Source: Bradyrhizobium sp. AS23.2 (lineage in GTDB: Bacteria > Pseudomonadota > Alphaproteobacteria > Rhizobiales > Xanthobacteraceae). From it: a DNA stretch of 59,959 bases. A program made the position numbers and the translations under genes. Below the pieces are notes generated by a model, which did no database searches, had not been told where the DNA came from, and saw only the letters and a program-made list of their open reading frames with translations. The DNA lies in the NCBI RefSeq assembly GCF_001908185.1, contig NZ_LGHM01000097.1, positions 1 through 59,959 of the forward strand, in the 5' to 3' direction. How positions within the stretch are numbered: position 1 is the stretch's first letter; the number at the start of each line of letters is the position of its first letter. Below, piece after piece: positions 53,171-59,959 of the stretch.

Positions 53171-53311
53171 CTCGTGCCCCGGACGCAGCGCAGCGCTCCT
53201 TCAGCGGTGCGCTGCAGAGCCGGGGCCCATCCTACCAGGGCGCGACCGTGCCGCATGGGTCCCGGCTCTGCGCAGCAACGCTTGCGCGTTGCAGCGCGTC
53301 CGGGACACGAG
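53171..53311. repeat. Family B palindromic repeat, copy 3
   Basis: It begins CTCGTGCCCCGGACGCAGCG and ends CGTCCGGGACACGAG. It is nearly identical to copy 4. Confidence 0.88.
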
Positions 53312-53338
53312 AGTGACGGGCGGCGATGCCGCTTGCTC

Positions 53339-53418
53339 CGTCATTGCGAGCGCAGCGAAGCAATCCAGACTGTCACCGCGGAAAGATTCTGGATTGCTTC
53401 GCTGCGCTCGCAATGACG
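53339..53418. repeat. Family A palindrome, copy 10
   Basis: It begins CGTCATTGCGAGCGCAGCG and ends GCTCGCAATGACG. It lies between family B copies 3 and 4. Confidence 0.9.
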
Positions 53419-53441
53419 AGGTGGGGAGAGCGGGTAATACT

Positions 53442-53583
53442 CTCGTGCCCCGGACGCAGCGCAGCGTCACTTCGACGGTGCGCTGCAGAGCCGGGGCCCA
53501 TCCTACCAGGGCGCGACCGTGCCGCATGGGTCCCGGCTCTGCGCAGCAACGCTTGCGCGTTGCGGCGCGTCCGGGACAAGAGA
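53442..53583. repeat. Family B palindromic repeat, copy 4
   Basis: Same ends as copy 3. It stops 3 nt from the moxR stop codon, so it may form the 3' end of that transcript. Confidence 0.88.
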
Positions 53584-53586
53584 AGC

Positions 53587-54429
53587 TTACACTTCCCTTC
53601 GGCTCAGGAACGCCAGACGCTCGAACAAATGCACGTCCTGCTCGTTCTTGAGCAGTGCGCCGTGCAGCGGCGGGATCAGTTTGCGCGGGTCGCGCTCGCG
53701 GAGCTGCTCGGCGCTCATGTCCTCGTTGAGCAGCAGCTTGAGCCAGTCGAGCAGCTCGGAGGTCGAGGGCTTCTTCTTCAGGCCGGGCACTTCGCGCACC
53801 TCGAAGAAGATGCGCAGCGCTTCCTCGACGAGGCGCTTCTTGATGCCGGGGAAGTGGACGTCGACGATGCGACCCATTGTGTCGGCGTCGGGGAACTTGA
53901 TGTAGTGGAAGAAGCAGCGGCGCAGGAAGGCGTCCGGCAGCTCCTTCTCGTTGTTGGAGGTGATCATCATGATCGGGCGCTGCTTCGCCTTGATCGTCTC
54001 GCCGGTCTCGTAGACATGGAATTCCATGCGGTCGAGCTCGAGCAGCAGGTCGTTGGGGAATTCGATGTCGGCCTTGTCGATCTCGTCGATCAAGAGCACC
54101 GGGCGCTGCTCGGCGGCGAAGGCCTCCCACAGCTTGCCGCGCTTGATGTAGTTCTTGATGTCGGAGACCCTGCTGTCGCCGAGCTGGCTGTCGCGCAGGC
54201 GCGACACCGCGTCGTATTCGTAGAGGCCCTGCTGTGCCTTGGTGGTGGACTTGATGTGCCAGGTCAAAAGCGGCGCGTTGAGCGCCTTCGCCACTTCCTC
54301 GGCCAGCACGGTCTTGCCGGTGCCGGGCTCGCCCTTGATGAGGAGCGGGCGCTCCAGCACGATCGAGGCATTGACGGCGACCTTGAGATCGTCGGTCGCA
54401 ACATAGTCCTTGGTGCCGGTAAATTTCAT
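53587..54429 (-). CDS. MoxR family AAA+ ATPase
   Basis: A 280-residue ATPase. The Walker A is KGEPGTGKTVLAEEVA (about residues 32-47), the Walker B is PVLLIDEIDKADIEFPND, and sensor 1 is PIMMITSNNEKELPDAF. MoxR proteins act as chaperones that load metals or assemble enzymes, usually with a VWA partner. Here the candidate partner is the VWA gene at 54895-56070, on the other strand and separated by glsB. AGGACGC precedes the ATG weakly. Confidence 0.93.
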   Translation of the reverse strand: MKFTGTKDYVATDDLKVAVNASIVLERPLLIKGEPGTGKTVLAEEVAKALNAPLLTWHIKSTTKAQQGLYEYDAVSRLRDSQLGDSRVSDIKNYIKRGKLWEAFAAEQRPVLLIDEIDKADIEFPNDLLLELDRMEFHVYETGETIKAKQRPIMMITSNNEKELPDAFLRRCFFHYIKFPDADTMGRIVDVHFPGIKKRLVEEALRIFFEVREVPGLKKKPSTSELLDWLKLLLNEDMSAEQLRERDPRKLIPPLHGALLKNEQDVHLFERLAFLSRREV

Positions 54430-54482
54430 TGCGCGTCCTTAAGTAATCGTCGGCGCGAGGCGCGGGCCCCGGTCATGACAAG

Positions 54483-54509
54483 GGAACGGCCGCTCGTGGC
54501 GGCCGTTCC
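54483..54509 (-). terminator. Hairpin after the GlsB-type gene
   Basis: GGAACGGCCGC and GCGGCCGTTCC form a perfect 11-bp stem with a 5-nt loop, 16 nt beyond the GlsB stop. It fits an intrinsic terminator for that gene, although the U-tract is weak. Confidence 0.55.
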
Positions 54510-54525
54510 TGGTTCGGTCAGGCTG

Positions 54526-54771
54526 TCAGACCCGTCTTATCAGCGAAAGGATGACCAGCACAATCACCGCGCCGATCGTGGCGTCCACGATGGCGCCTAC
54601 CGTGCCGGTGGCGAGCTCGATGTGGAGCTGAGGCAGGACCCAGCTCGCAACCAGCGCGCCGATGATGCCGACGACCATGTTGCCGATCAGCCCAAATCCC
54701 GCCCCGTGGACAATCTTGCCGGCCAGCCAGCCAGCGATCGCGCCGATGATCAGTGCTGCGAGAATTCCCAT
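54526..54771 (-). CDS. GlsB/YeaQ/YmgE family stress membrane protein
   Basis: An 81-residue protein with three hydrophobic segments and the family's Gly-rich pattern: GAIAGWLAGKIVHGAGFGLI, NMVVGIIGALVASWV and the C-terminal AVIVLVILSLIRRV. These transglycosylase-associated-named inner-membrane proteins are induced by stress and anchor Asp23-type proteins in Gram-positives. In Proteobacteria their role is unclear. It is divergent from the VWA gene across 123 nt. Confidence 0.92.
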   Translation of the reverse strand: MGILAALIIGAIAGWLAGKIVHGAGFGLIGNMVVGIIGALVASWVLPQLHIELATGTVGAIVDATIGAVIVLVILSLIRRV

Positions 54772-54894
54772 GGCAAAAGTCCCCCAAACAACCCCTTGAG
54801 ACGGCCAATTCTAGAGCAAAATGCCACCCGGTCCAGCGCTCAGCGGAGGACTCCGCCCCTTGACGTCGGCCACCCGACGGGCAATCTGTCACCT

Positions 54895-56070
54895 ATGTTC
54901 CTGCAATTCTTCACCTCTCTGCGCGATGCGCAGGTCCCCGTAACGCTGCGCGAATACCTCACGCTGATGGAGGCGCTCGACGCTGACCTCGCGGACTACA
55001 CGGTCGAGAATTTCTATTACCTGTCGCGCGCTTCCCTCGTGAAGGACGAGCGCAACCTCGACAAGTTCGACCGCGTCTTCGGCACCGTATTCAAGGGGCT
55101 GGAAAGCCTGCTCGACGCCATGGAGAAGGCGGAGATCCCCGAGGAGTGGCTGAAGAAGCTCGCCGAGAAATACCTCACCGAGGAAGAGAAGAAGCAGATC
55201 GAGGCCATGGGCTGGGACAAGCTCATGGAGACCCTGAAGAAGCGCCTCGAGGAGCAGAAGGGGCGGCACCAGGGCGGCTCGAAGTGGATCGGCACCGCCG
55301 GCACCTCGCCGTTCGGCGCCCACGGCTACAATCCCGAAGGCGTCCGCATCGGCCAGGAGAAGAACCGCAACAACCGCGCCGTGAAGGTGTGGGACAAACG
55401 CGAGTTCAAGGATCTCGACGGCAATGTCGAGCTCGGCATCCGCAACATCAAGGTGGCGCTGCGCCGCCTGCGCAAGTTCGCGCGCACCGGCGCGCCGGAC
55501 GAACTCGATCTCGACACCACGATCCGCGAGACCGCCAATCACGGCTATCTCGACGTGCACATGCGCCCCGAGCGGCGCAACGCGGTGAAGCTCCTGGTGT
55601 TCTTCGACATCGGCGGCTCGATGGACGCGCATATCGAGCAGGTCGAGGAGCTGTTCTCGGCGGCGAAGAGCGAGTTCAAGCACATGGAGTATTTCTACTT
55701 CCACAACTGCCTCTATGAGGGCGTGTGGAAGCAGAACAAGCGCCGCTTCACCGACCGCACGCCGACCTGGGACGTGCTGCACAAATACCCGCACGACTAC
55801 AAGGTCGTGTTCGTCGGCGACGCCTCGATGTCGCCTTACGAGATCATGGTGCCGGGCGGCTCGGTCGAGCACGTCAACGAGGAGCCCGGCTCGGTCTGGC
55901 TCGACCGCATCATCCGCACCTATCCGCATTCGGTGTGGCTGAACCCGGTGCAGCAAAAGCACTGGGACTATTCGGAATCGACCACCATCATCCGCCGCAT
56001 TTTTGCGAACCGCATGTTCCCGATCACGATCGAGGGGCTCGAGAGCGCGATGAAGGAATTGACGCACTAG
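54895..56070 (+). CDS. VWA domain protein, CoxE-like
   Basis: A 391-residue protein. The N-terminal part has FLQFFTSLRDAQVPVTLREY and NLDKFDRVFGTVFKGL, as in CoxE-like VWA proteins; the VWA domain starts at VKLLVFFDIGGSMDAHIEQ, where the first Ser of the usual DxSxS is Gly. The conserved FYFHNCLYEGVW and FVGDASMSPYE follow. It probably works with the MoxR ATPase as an assembly or chaperone factor. A much longer open frame upstream crosses the moxR gene and repeats, so this ATG is the plausible start; its ribosome site is weak. Confidence 0.9.
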   Translation: MFLQFFTSLRDAQVPVTLREYLTLMEALDADLADYTVENFYYLSRASLVKDERNLDKFDRVFGTVFKGLESLLDAMEKAEIPEEWLKKLAEKYLTEEEKKQIEAMGWDKLMETLKKRLEEQKGRHQGGSKWIGTAGTSPFGAHGYNPEGVRIGQEKNRNNRAVKVWDKREFKDLDGNVELGIRNIKVALRRLRKFARTGAPDELDLDTTIRETANHGYLDVHMRPERRNAVKLLVFFDIGGSMDAHIEQVEELFSAAKSEFKHMEYFYFHNCLYEGVWKQNKRRFTDRTPTWDVLHKYPHDYKVVFVGDASMSPYEIMVPGGSVEHVNEEPGSVWLDRIIRTYPHSVWLNPVQQKHWDYSESTTIIRRIFANRMFPITIEGLESAMKELTH

Positions 56071-56075
56071 CAGCC

Positions 56076-56180
56076 CGTCATTCCGGGGCGCCCGAGGGGC
56101 GAGCCCGGAATCCATCGGGCCGCAGCGCGTGGAGATGAATGGATTCCGGGCTCGATGCTGCGCATCGCCCCGGAATGACG
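56076..56180. repeat. Family C palindrome, copy 2
   Basis: It begins CGTCATTCCGGGGCGCCCG and ends CGCCCCGGAATGACG, with arms CCCGGAATCCAT/ATGGATTCCGGG. It starts 5 nt after the VWA stop and ends 22 nt before the rhodanese start. Confidence 0.9.
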
Positions 56181-56202
56181 ATAGAAACGAGGGAGACGCA
56201 CC

Positions 56203-56616
56203 ATGCCCCAGACCATCACCCGCGGCATCAAGGCGCTGCTCGACGAGGCCAATGCCGAGATCGAGACGCTCACCGCCAAGGACGCCATCGAGATCTCCAA
56301 GAACGGCGACGTCGTCATCGTCGACATCCGCGACCCCCGCGAGATCGAGCGTGACGGTCGCATCCCCGGCGCGTTCGCCTGCACCCGCGGCATGCTCGAA
56401 TTCTGGATCGATCCGCAGAGCCCCTACGCCAAGCCGATCTTCCAGGAGGACAAGAAGTTCGTCTTCCATTGCGCGGGCGGCCTGCGCTCCGCACTCGCTG
56501 CCAAGACCGCGAAGGACATGGGCCTTAAGCCCGTCGCCCATATCGCCGGCGGTTACGCCGCCTGGCGCGATGCCGGCGGCCCGGTGGAGCAGTGGCAGCC
56601 GAAGAAGAAGGGGTGA
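56203..56616 (+). CDS. Single-domain rhodanese-like protein
   Basis: A 137-residue rhodanese. Typical parts are DVVIVDIRDPREIERDGRIP, the active-site loop FHCAGGLRSALAAKTAKDMG with Cys90, and HIAGGYAAWRDAGGPVEQW. It is cytoplasmic with likely sulfurtransferase activity; the acceptor is unknown. GAGGGAGA serves as ribosome site. It precedes a second sulfurtransferase gene after a family C palindrome, so the pair may share a transcript. Confidence 0.92.
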   Translation: MPQTITRGIKALLDEANAEIETLTAKDAIEISKNGDVVIVDIRDPREIERDGRIPGAFACTRGMLEFWIDPQSPYAKPIFQEDKKFVFHCAGGLRSALAAKTAKDMGLKPVAHIAGGYAAWRDAGGPVEQWQPKKKG

Positions 56617-56644
56617 GGGGCGCGCTGGCGCTGCTCTCTCCATT

Positions 56645-56746
56645 CGTCATTCCGGGGCGCGCGTAGCGCGAGCCCGGAATCCATTTATCCGCCGACTCTG
56701 CCGCACGATGGATTCCGGGCTCGTGCTGCGCACGCCCCGGAATGAC
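56645..56746. repeat. Family C palindrome, copy 3
   Basis: It begins CGTCATTCCGGGGCGCGCG and ends ACGCCCCGGAATGAC. It lies between the two sulfurtransferase genes and ends 14 nt before the sseA start. Confidence 0.9.
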
Positions 56747-56760
56747 AAGGAAACTTCCAC

Positions 56761-57609
56761 ATGACCGACCCCCTCGTCTCCACCGAATGGCTCGCCGCCC
56801 ATATCAACGATGCCAACGTGAAGGTGCTCGACGCCAGCTTCAAGCTGCCGGGCGTGCTGCCGCTGCCGAAGGACGACTATCTCGCCGCGCATCTGCCGGG
56901 TGCCGTGTTCTTCGACGTCGATGCGGTGTCGGATCATTCCAACCCGCTGCCGCACATGTTTCCGAGCGCTGAGCAATTCGGCCGTGACGTCGGCAATCTC
57001 GGCATCTCCAATGCCGACACCGTCGTGATCTACGATGCGGGCGGCTGGGTCGCGGCGCCGCGCGCGTGGTGGATGTTCCTGTCCTACGGCCATAGCAATG
57101 TGCGCATCCTCAATGGCGGCCTGAAGAAATGGCGCGCCGAGGGGCGACCGGTCGAGAGTGGCGAGGCGAAGCCGAAGCCTGCGGCATTCAAGGCGAGCTA
57201 CGATGCCAAGCGCGTGCGCAGCATGCAGCAGCTGATCGCGAACGTCGAAAGCCGGGCCGAGCAGGTGATCGACGCGCGCGCCGCCGAACGTTTCGAAGGC
57301 CGCGCGCCCGAGCCGCGGCCGGGCATCCGCTCCGGTCACATCCCCGGCGCCCGCAACGTGCCCTACAATCTGCTGTTCGATGCGGCGACCGGCACCATGA
57401 AACCGCTCGATGATCTCCGCACCGCGTTCACCGGCGCCGGGGTCAAGCTCGATGCGCCGATCGTGACGAGCTGCGGCTCGGGCGTCTCCGCCGGCGTGCT
57501 GACGCTCGCGCTCTATCGCCTCGGCATCACCGACACCGCGCTCTACGACGGCTCATGGTCGGAATGGGGTCAGGAAAAAGGCCCGCCGATCGCGACCGGG
57601 CCGGCGTAA
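56761..57609 (+). CDS. sseA: 3-mercaptopyruvate sulfurtransferase
   Basis: A 282-residue tandem-rhodanese enzyme. The first inactive domain ends near GLKKWRAEGRPVESGE; the second carries the catalytic Cys238 in IVTSCGSGVSAGVLTLALYR. The CGSGV loop is characteristic of mercaptopyruvate sulfurtransferases rather than thiosulfate rhodaneses. It moves sulfur from 3-mercaptopyruvate to thiols or cyanide. AAGGAAAC lies just before the ATG. Confidence 0.92.
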   Translation: MTDPLVSTEWLAAHINDANVKVLDASFKLPGVLPLPKDDYLAAHLPGAVFFDVDAVSDHSNPLPHMFPSAEQFGRDVGNLGISNADTVVIYDAGGWVAAPRAWWMFLSYGHSNVRILNGGLKKWRAEGRPVESGEAKPKPAAFKASYDAKRVRSMQQLIANVESRAEQVIDARAAERFEGRAPEPRPGIRSGHIPGARNVPYNLLFDAATGTMKPLDDLRTAFTGAGVKLDAPIVTSCGSGVSAGVLTLALYRLGITDTALYDGSWSEWGQEKGPPIATGPA

Positions 57610-57641
57610 CCAATTGCCGTAGCGAACGGTGCACTCCCTCT

Positions 57642-57655
57642 CCCCGCAAGCGGGG
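57642..57655. terminator. Hairpin between convergent genes
   Basis: CCCCGC and GCGGGG pair with a two-base AA loop between the sseA stop and the stop of the minus-strand gene at 57674. Its position suits a two-way terminator; there is no T-run, so the call is tentative. Confidence 0.4.
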
Positions 57656-57673
57656 CGAGGTGGAGAAGGAGGA

Positions 57674-58558
57674 TCAGCGGGCGCGCGCGGCTGTTGTCGC
57701 TAGCGTCTGCTGCTGCCCGAACGGATCGAAGCTCTGCTGCAAGGGCTGAGGCGGCGGACGCCGGACGATACGGCGGTGCTTCTTCACGCGAGGCTTGGCG
57801 GCCTGACCCTCGGGCTTGCTGCTCTCGGCCTTGTTGCTGTCAGCCTTCGTCTTCCCAGGCGGATCCTTCCAGGTCGCGGGATCGTTGAGCGCGGCTACCT
57901 TATCCACGGCAATATCGAGCGCCGAGGATGTCAGGGCCACGCTGGGATCAGCCGGCGCCGGCTCGCTGGCGGTTGCGGCAGGCTTGGCCTCGGGGATCGA
58001 TGCCGTGGTGTCGGCGGGGGTGAGCGTGTCGGTGGGGGCTGGCGCTGCGGCGTCCGTCGTCGTCTCGCTCTTGGCCGGTTCCTTGGCCGGTTCGGCGGCC
58101 GCAGCGTCGGCCGGAGGTGCAACGACCTCAGGCTGGGCGTCGGCCTCGGTCGTTACTGCGGCGACCTGCTCGGGCTCGCTCACCGGCAATCCGATGGTCG
58201 GAATCAGGTCGCGCACCGACGGCTCGGGCTGGGAGGCTACAGGCTCGGACGCCATCTCCGGCTCAGCGCGGAGTGCCGCGAGCACCGGCTGGGCCGGTTC
58301 GGGAGCCTGCGCAAACAGCTGCTCCTGCGGACCGTTCCGCCAGGAGGGGTTGGCGACATACTGCTGATGGGTCGCCCGCAGCAGCGCGGCGGCCCCTAGG
58401 CCGAACACCAGGATGGAGGTTGACAGCAGGATCGCGGCAAGCAGGAAGCGAAAGCCGGGAAGCATCGAGGGATTGCGAATTTCCGCCCCGGCGGCGTGGT
58501 GGCCAGGGCCCAAGAGCCATCTGAACGCGGTGACGGTACTGATTGCCGCCTTCGCCAC
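57674..58558 (-). CDS. Ala/Pro-rich single-pass membrane protein
   Basis: A 294-residue protein. One strong transmembrane helix lies at about residues 32-62 (FRFLLAAILLSTSILVFGLG). A long low-complexity region rich in Ala, Pro, Glu and Thr follows (about residues 80-240), then a basic C-terminal tail with KPRVKKHRRIVRRPPPQPLQ. It is likely anchored in the inner membrane with an extended periplasmic part that spans toward the cell wall; function unknown. Other starts nearer the helix are possible, for example MLPGFRFL at residue 32. Confidence 0.7.
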   Translation of the reverse strand: MAKAAISTVTAFRWLLGPGHHAAGAEIRNPSMLPGFRFLLAAILLSTSILVFGLGAAALLRATHQQYVANPSWRNGPQEQLFAQAPEPAQPVLAALRAEPEMASEPVASQPEPSVRDLIPTIGLPVSEPEQVAAVTTEADAQPEVVAPPADAAAAEPAKEPAKSETTTDAAAPAPTDTLTPADTTASIPEAKPAATASEPAPADPSVALTSSALDIAVDKVAALNDPATWKDPPGKTKADSNKAESSKPEGQAAKPRVKKHRRIVRRPPPQPLQQSFDPFGQQQTLATTAARAR

Positions 58559-58826
58559 GCGGGATGCTCAAAGCGGCGGCGAATCAGGCTGATTCGACCA
58601 TATCGCAACGCTTCGGCGCCGTTCCCCTAAATTCGCGGCCGAAGACTCCGGCGGTCTGCGCCCTGATGCGATTTCCGCCCCCTGATGCAACGGAGCAACT
58701 ATGTGCGTTTGCATCACAATTCGCCGAATCCGGCGCAAATGAACCTGTCATGTCTTGAATGTGCCGCTATCTTCGGTCATCTGGCCGTTAACGGTCCGGT
58801 CGGGCCCGGGGGACTATACAAGAGCG
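58559..58826. promoter_or_regulatory. Divergent promoter region
   Basis: A 268-nt gap between the Ala/Pro-rich protein gene and the L,D-transpeptidase gene. Short reading frames here lack ribosome sites. No operator or conserved promoter could be fixed. Confidence 0.35.
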
Positions 58827-59959
58827 ATGATGATCAAACATTTTCTGACGATATGCGCTGCCGCAACAGTCGCTGCGGCGGGAACCTCGCTCGCACATGC
58901 GCAAAGCTATCCGGTCCAGCAGGCGCCGGGCTATGGCGCCCCGGCCGAATACCGCCCGGGCGACCGCACGCCGAATTTCGACTCGCTGGAAGATGACGAC
59001 GACGCGATGCCGCATAGCTCCGCGGCGTTGCCGCCGCCCGGCCCTGGCGGTCCGGTGATGTCGCCGGACGATCCGCGCTACGGGCGCCCGGCCGGCGCGC
59101 CGGTCTATTCGGCCGCCCCGCCTCAGGGACCGGTGATGTCGCCGGATGATCCCCGTTATGGCCGTCCGGCTGGTCCCCCGGTCTATTCCGCCGCGCCGCC
59201 GCAGGGCCCCGTGATGTCGCCGGACGATCCCCGCTACGGCCGCCCCGCCGGCCCGCCCGCCCGGTGATCTATGCCGACCGCCCGGCCCAAGCCCCCGCCA
59301 ATGACGGCCTGCGTCCACCGGAGGCGGTCGGTGGTCCGGCCGCGACCGGAACGGTCCAGGCTGGCCAGGCTCCCGTCGGCGCCGACGGCCGGCCGATGAC
59401 GGTCGCTTCGCTGCCGCCTGAGGAGCAGCCTGACGCTGCGCCGGCGCAGCTGGCGCCGAACCTGCGCCGCCAGGAGGTCGCGTTCCAGACCAAGGAGCCG
59501 GCCGGCACGCTCGTGGTCGATACCCCGAACACCTACCTCTATTACGTCCTCGGCAACGGCCGTGCGATCCGCTACGGCGTCCGCGTCGGCCGTGACGGAT
59601 TCACCTGGACCGGCGTGCAGAAGATCACCCGCAAGGCCGAGTGGCCGGATTGGCATCCGCCGACCGAGATGATCGAGCGTCAGCCTTATCTGCCGCGCTT
59701 CATGGCCGGCGGTCCCGGCAATCCGCTCGGCGCCCGCGCGATGTATCTCGGCTCGACCGTCTACCGCATCCACGGCACCAACCAGCCCTCGACGATCGGC
59801 AAGTTCGTGTCGTCGGGCTGCATCGGCATGCTGAACGAGGACGTTTCCGACCTGTTCGAGCGCGTCAAGGTCGGCACTCGCGTGGTGGTGATGCCCGGTG
59901 GCCCGTCGCCGGGAACGGCGACCGCGTCCGCTGCGCCGACCACCGGTGCTGCCGCCGCG
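58827..59959 (+). pseudogene. L,D-transpeptidase (YkuD), frameshifted and cut by window end
   Basis: A signal peptide (MMIKHFLTICAAATVAAAGT, cleavage near AHA-QSYP) is followed by a Pro-rich region with three 26-residue repeats. The frame stops at 59265-59267, yet the next frame continues as VIYADRPAQAPANDGLRPPE into a full YkuD catalytic domain with VYRIHGTNQPSTIGKFVSSG and CIGMLNEDVSD (His and Cys present). One missing base in the C-rich stretch 59251-59263 would restore a single gene. It would cross-link peptidoglycan or attach outer-membrane proteins to it. The open frame runs past the window end. Confidence 0.85.
59049..59254 (+). repeat. 78-bp coding tandem repeat (2.6 units)
   Basis: Units begin at 59049, 59127 and 59205, each encoding GPVMSPDDPRYGRPAG plus a Pro/Val/Tyr/Ser/Ala tail; the third is cut short near the frameshift. 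Nucleotide identity between units is high. It lies in the linker between signal peptide and catalytic domain. Confidence 0.92.

Noticed and set aside
52786..53316. Plus-strand 176-codon frame after the RAYT unit
   Set aside because: Lies across repeat DNA, Arg/Ser-rich and without a start signal.
53326..54894. Very long plus-strand open frame leading into the VWA gene
   Set aside because: It runs through two repeats and antisense through moxR; the VWA family starts at MFLQFFTSL (54895).
1..59959. tRNA, rRNA or known riboswitch
   Set aside because: No cloverleaf with a T-loop GTTCGANTC in a suitable setting, no rRNA sequence and no recognised riboswitch core was seen; a covariance-model search was not possible here.

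Overview
The window is a high-GC alphaproteobacterial chromosome segment, almost certainly from Bradyrhizobium or a very close relative. The evidence is a D-tartrate dehydratase (24217-25386) that matches the characterised Bradyrhizobium enzyme throughout, including its active-site numbering, together with a complete PQQ operon, an intracellular PHA depolymerase, and many copies of the palindromic repeats typical of these genomes. I see no rRNA, tRNA, CRISPR array, prophage or insertion sequence. The only mobile-element-type gene is a REP-associated tyrosine transposase (RAYT).

Layout. 31-4803: prkA, a DUF444/YeaH gene and a SpoVR gene form a tight stress operon. 4813-10681: small stress and hypothetical genes, an ArsR/SRPBCC pair with palindromic operators, a DsrE-like protein, a class III cyclase fused to a formylglycine-enzyme-like domain, and a DUF4399 protein. 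10907-15745 (minus): a three-gene 2-oxoacid:ferredoxin oxidoreductase operon with its own FAD/Fe-S NAD(P)H subunit. 15984-21210 (minus): a DUF4286-like gene, then pqqABCDE with a proline iminopeptidase overlapping the end of pqqE. 21459-25881: DUF6894, a frameshifted amidase, glutathione peroxidase, DUF3297, tarD and a GIY-YIG protein. 26198-29854: malonyl-CoA decarboxylase and a divergent AraC/MFS pair. 30440-37083: a CPA2 antiporter converging on an RND efflux pump with its adaptor. 37319-46050: a solute-binding protein, a secreted unknown, a Tad-type von Willebrand protein, a cupin, a hybrid histidine kinase, phaZ and a GST. 46343-51674: small secreted genes, an AraC/GyrI regulator, an SMP-30 lactonase-like protein, a GNAT and a GMC oxidoreductase. 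51683-53583: the RAYT between two 86-nt palindromes, then a repeat-rich stretch. 53587-59959: MoxR ATPase, GlsB protein, VWA protein, two rhodaneses, an Ala/Pro-rich membrane protein, and a frameshifted L,D-transpeptidase cut by the window end.

Functional links. pqqA encodes the precursor peptide, PqqE/PqqD cross-link it and PqqB/PqqC finish the cofactor; no pqqF/G protease is present, so the coupled aminopeptidase is a candidate for peptide trimming. The GMC protein is FAD-type and not an obvious PQQ enzyme. MoxR and the VWA protein are a recurrent chaperone pair, here separated by glsB.

The most distinctive feature is the density and variety of dispersed palindromes, grouped here as families A to I. 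Family A has ten copies. All three family C copies lie 14-28 nt upstream of a start codon, and family D occurs only on either side of the RAYT gene. Two genes (amidase, L,D-transpeptidase) carry single-base frameshifts in or next to homopolymer or GC-repeat tracts, so sequencing error must be excluded before calling them pseudogenes.
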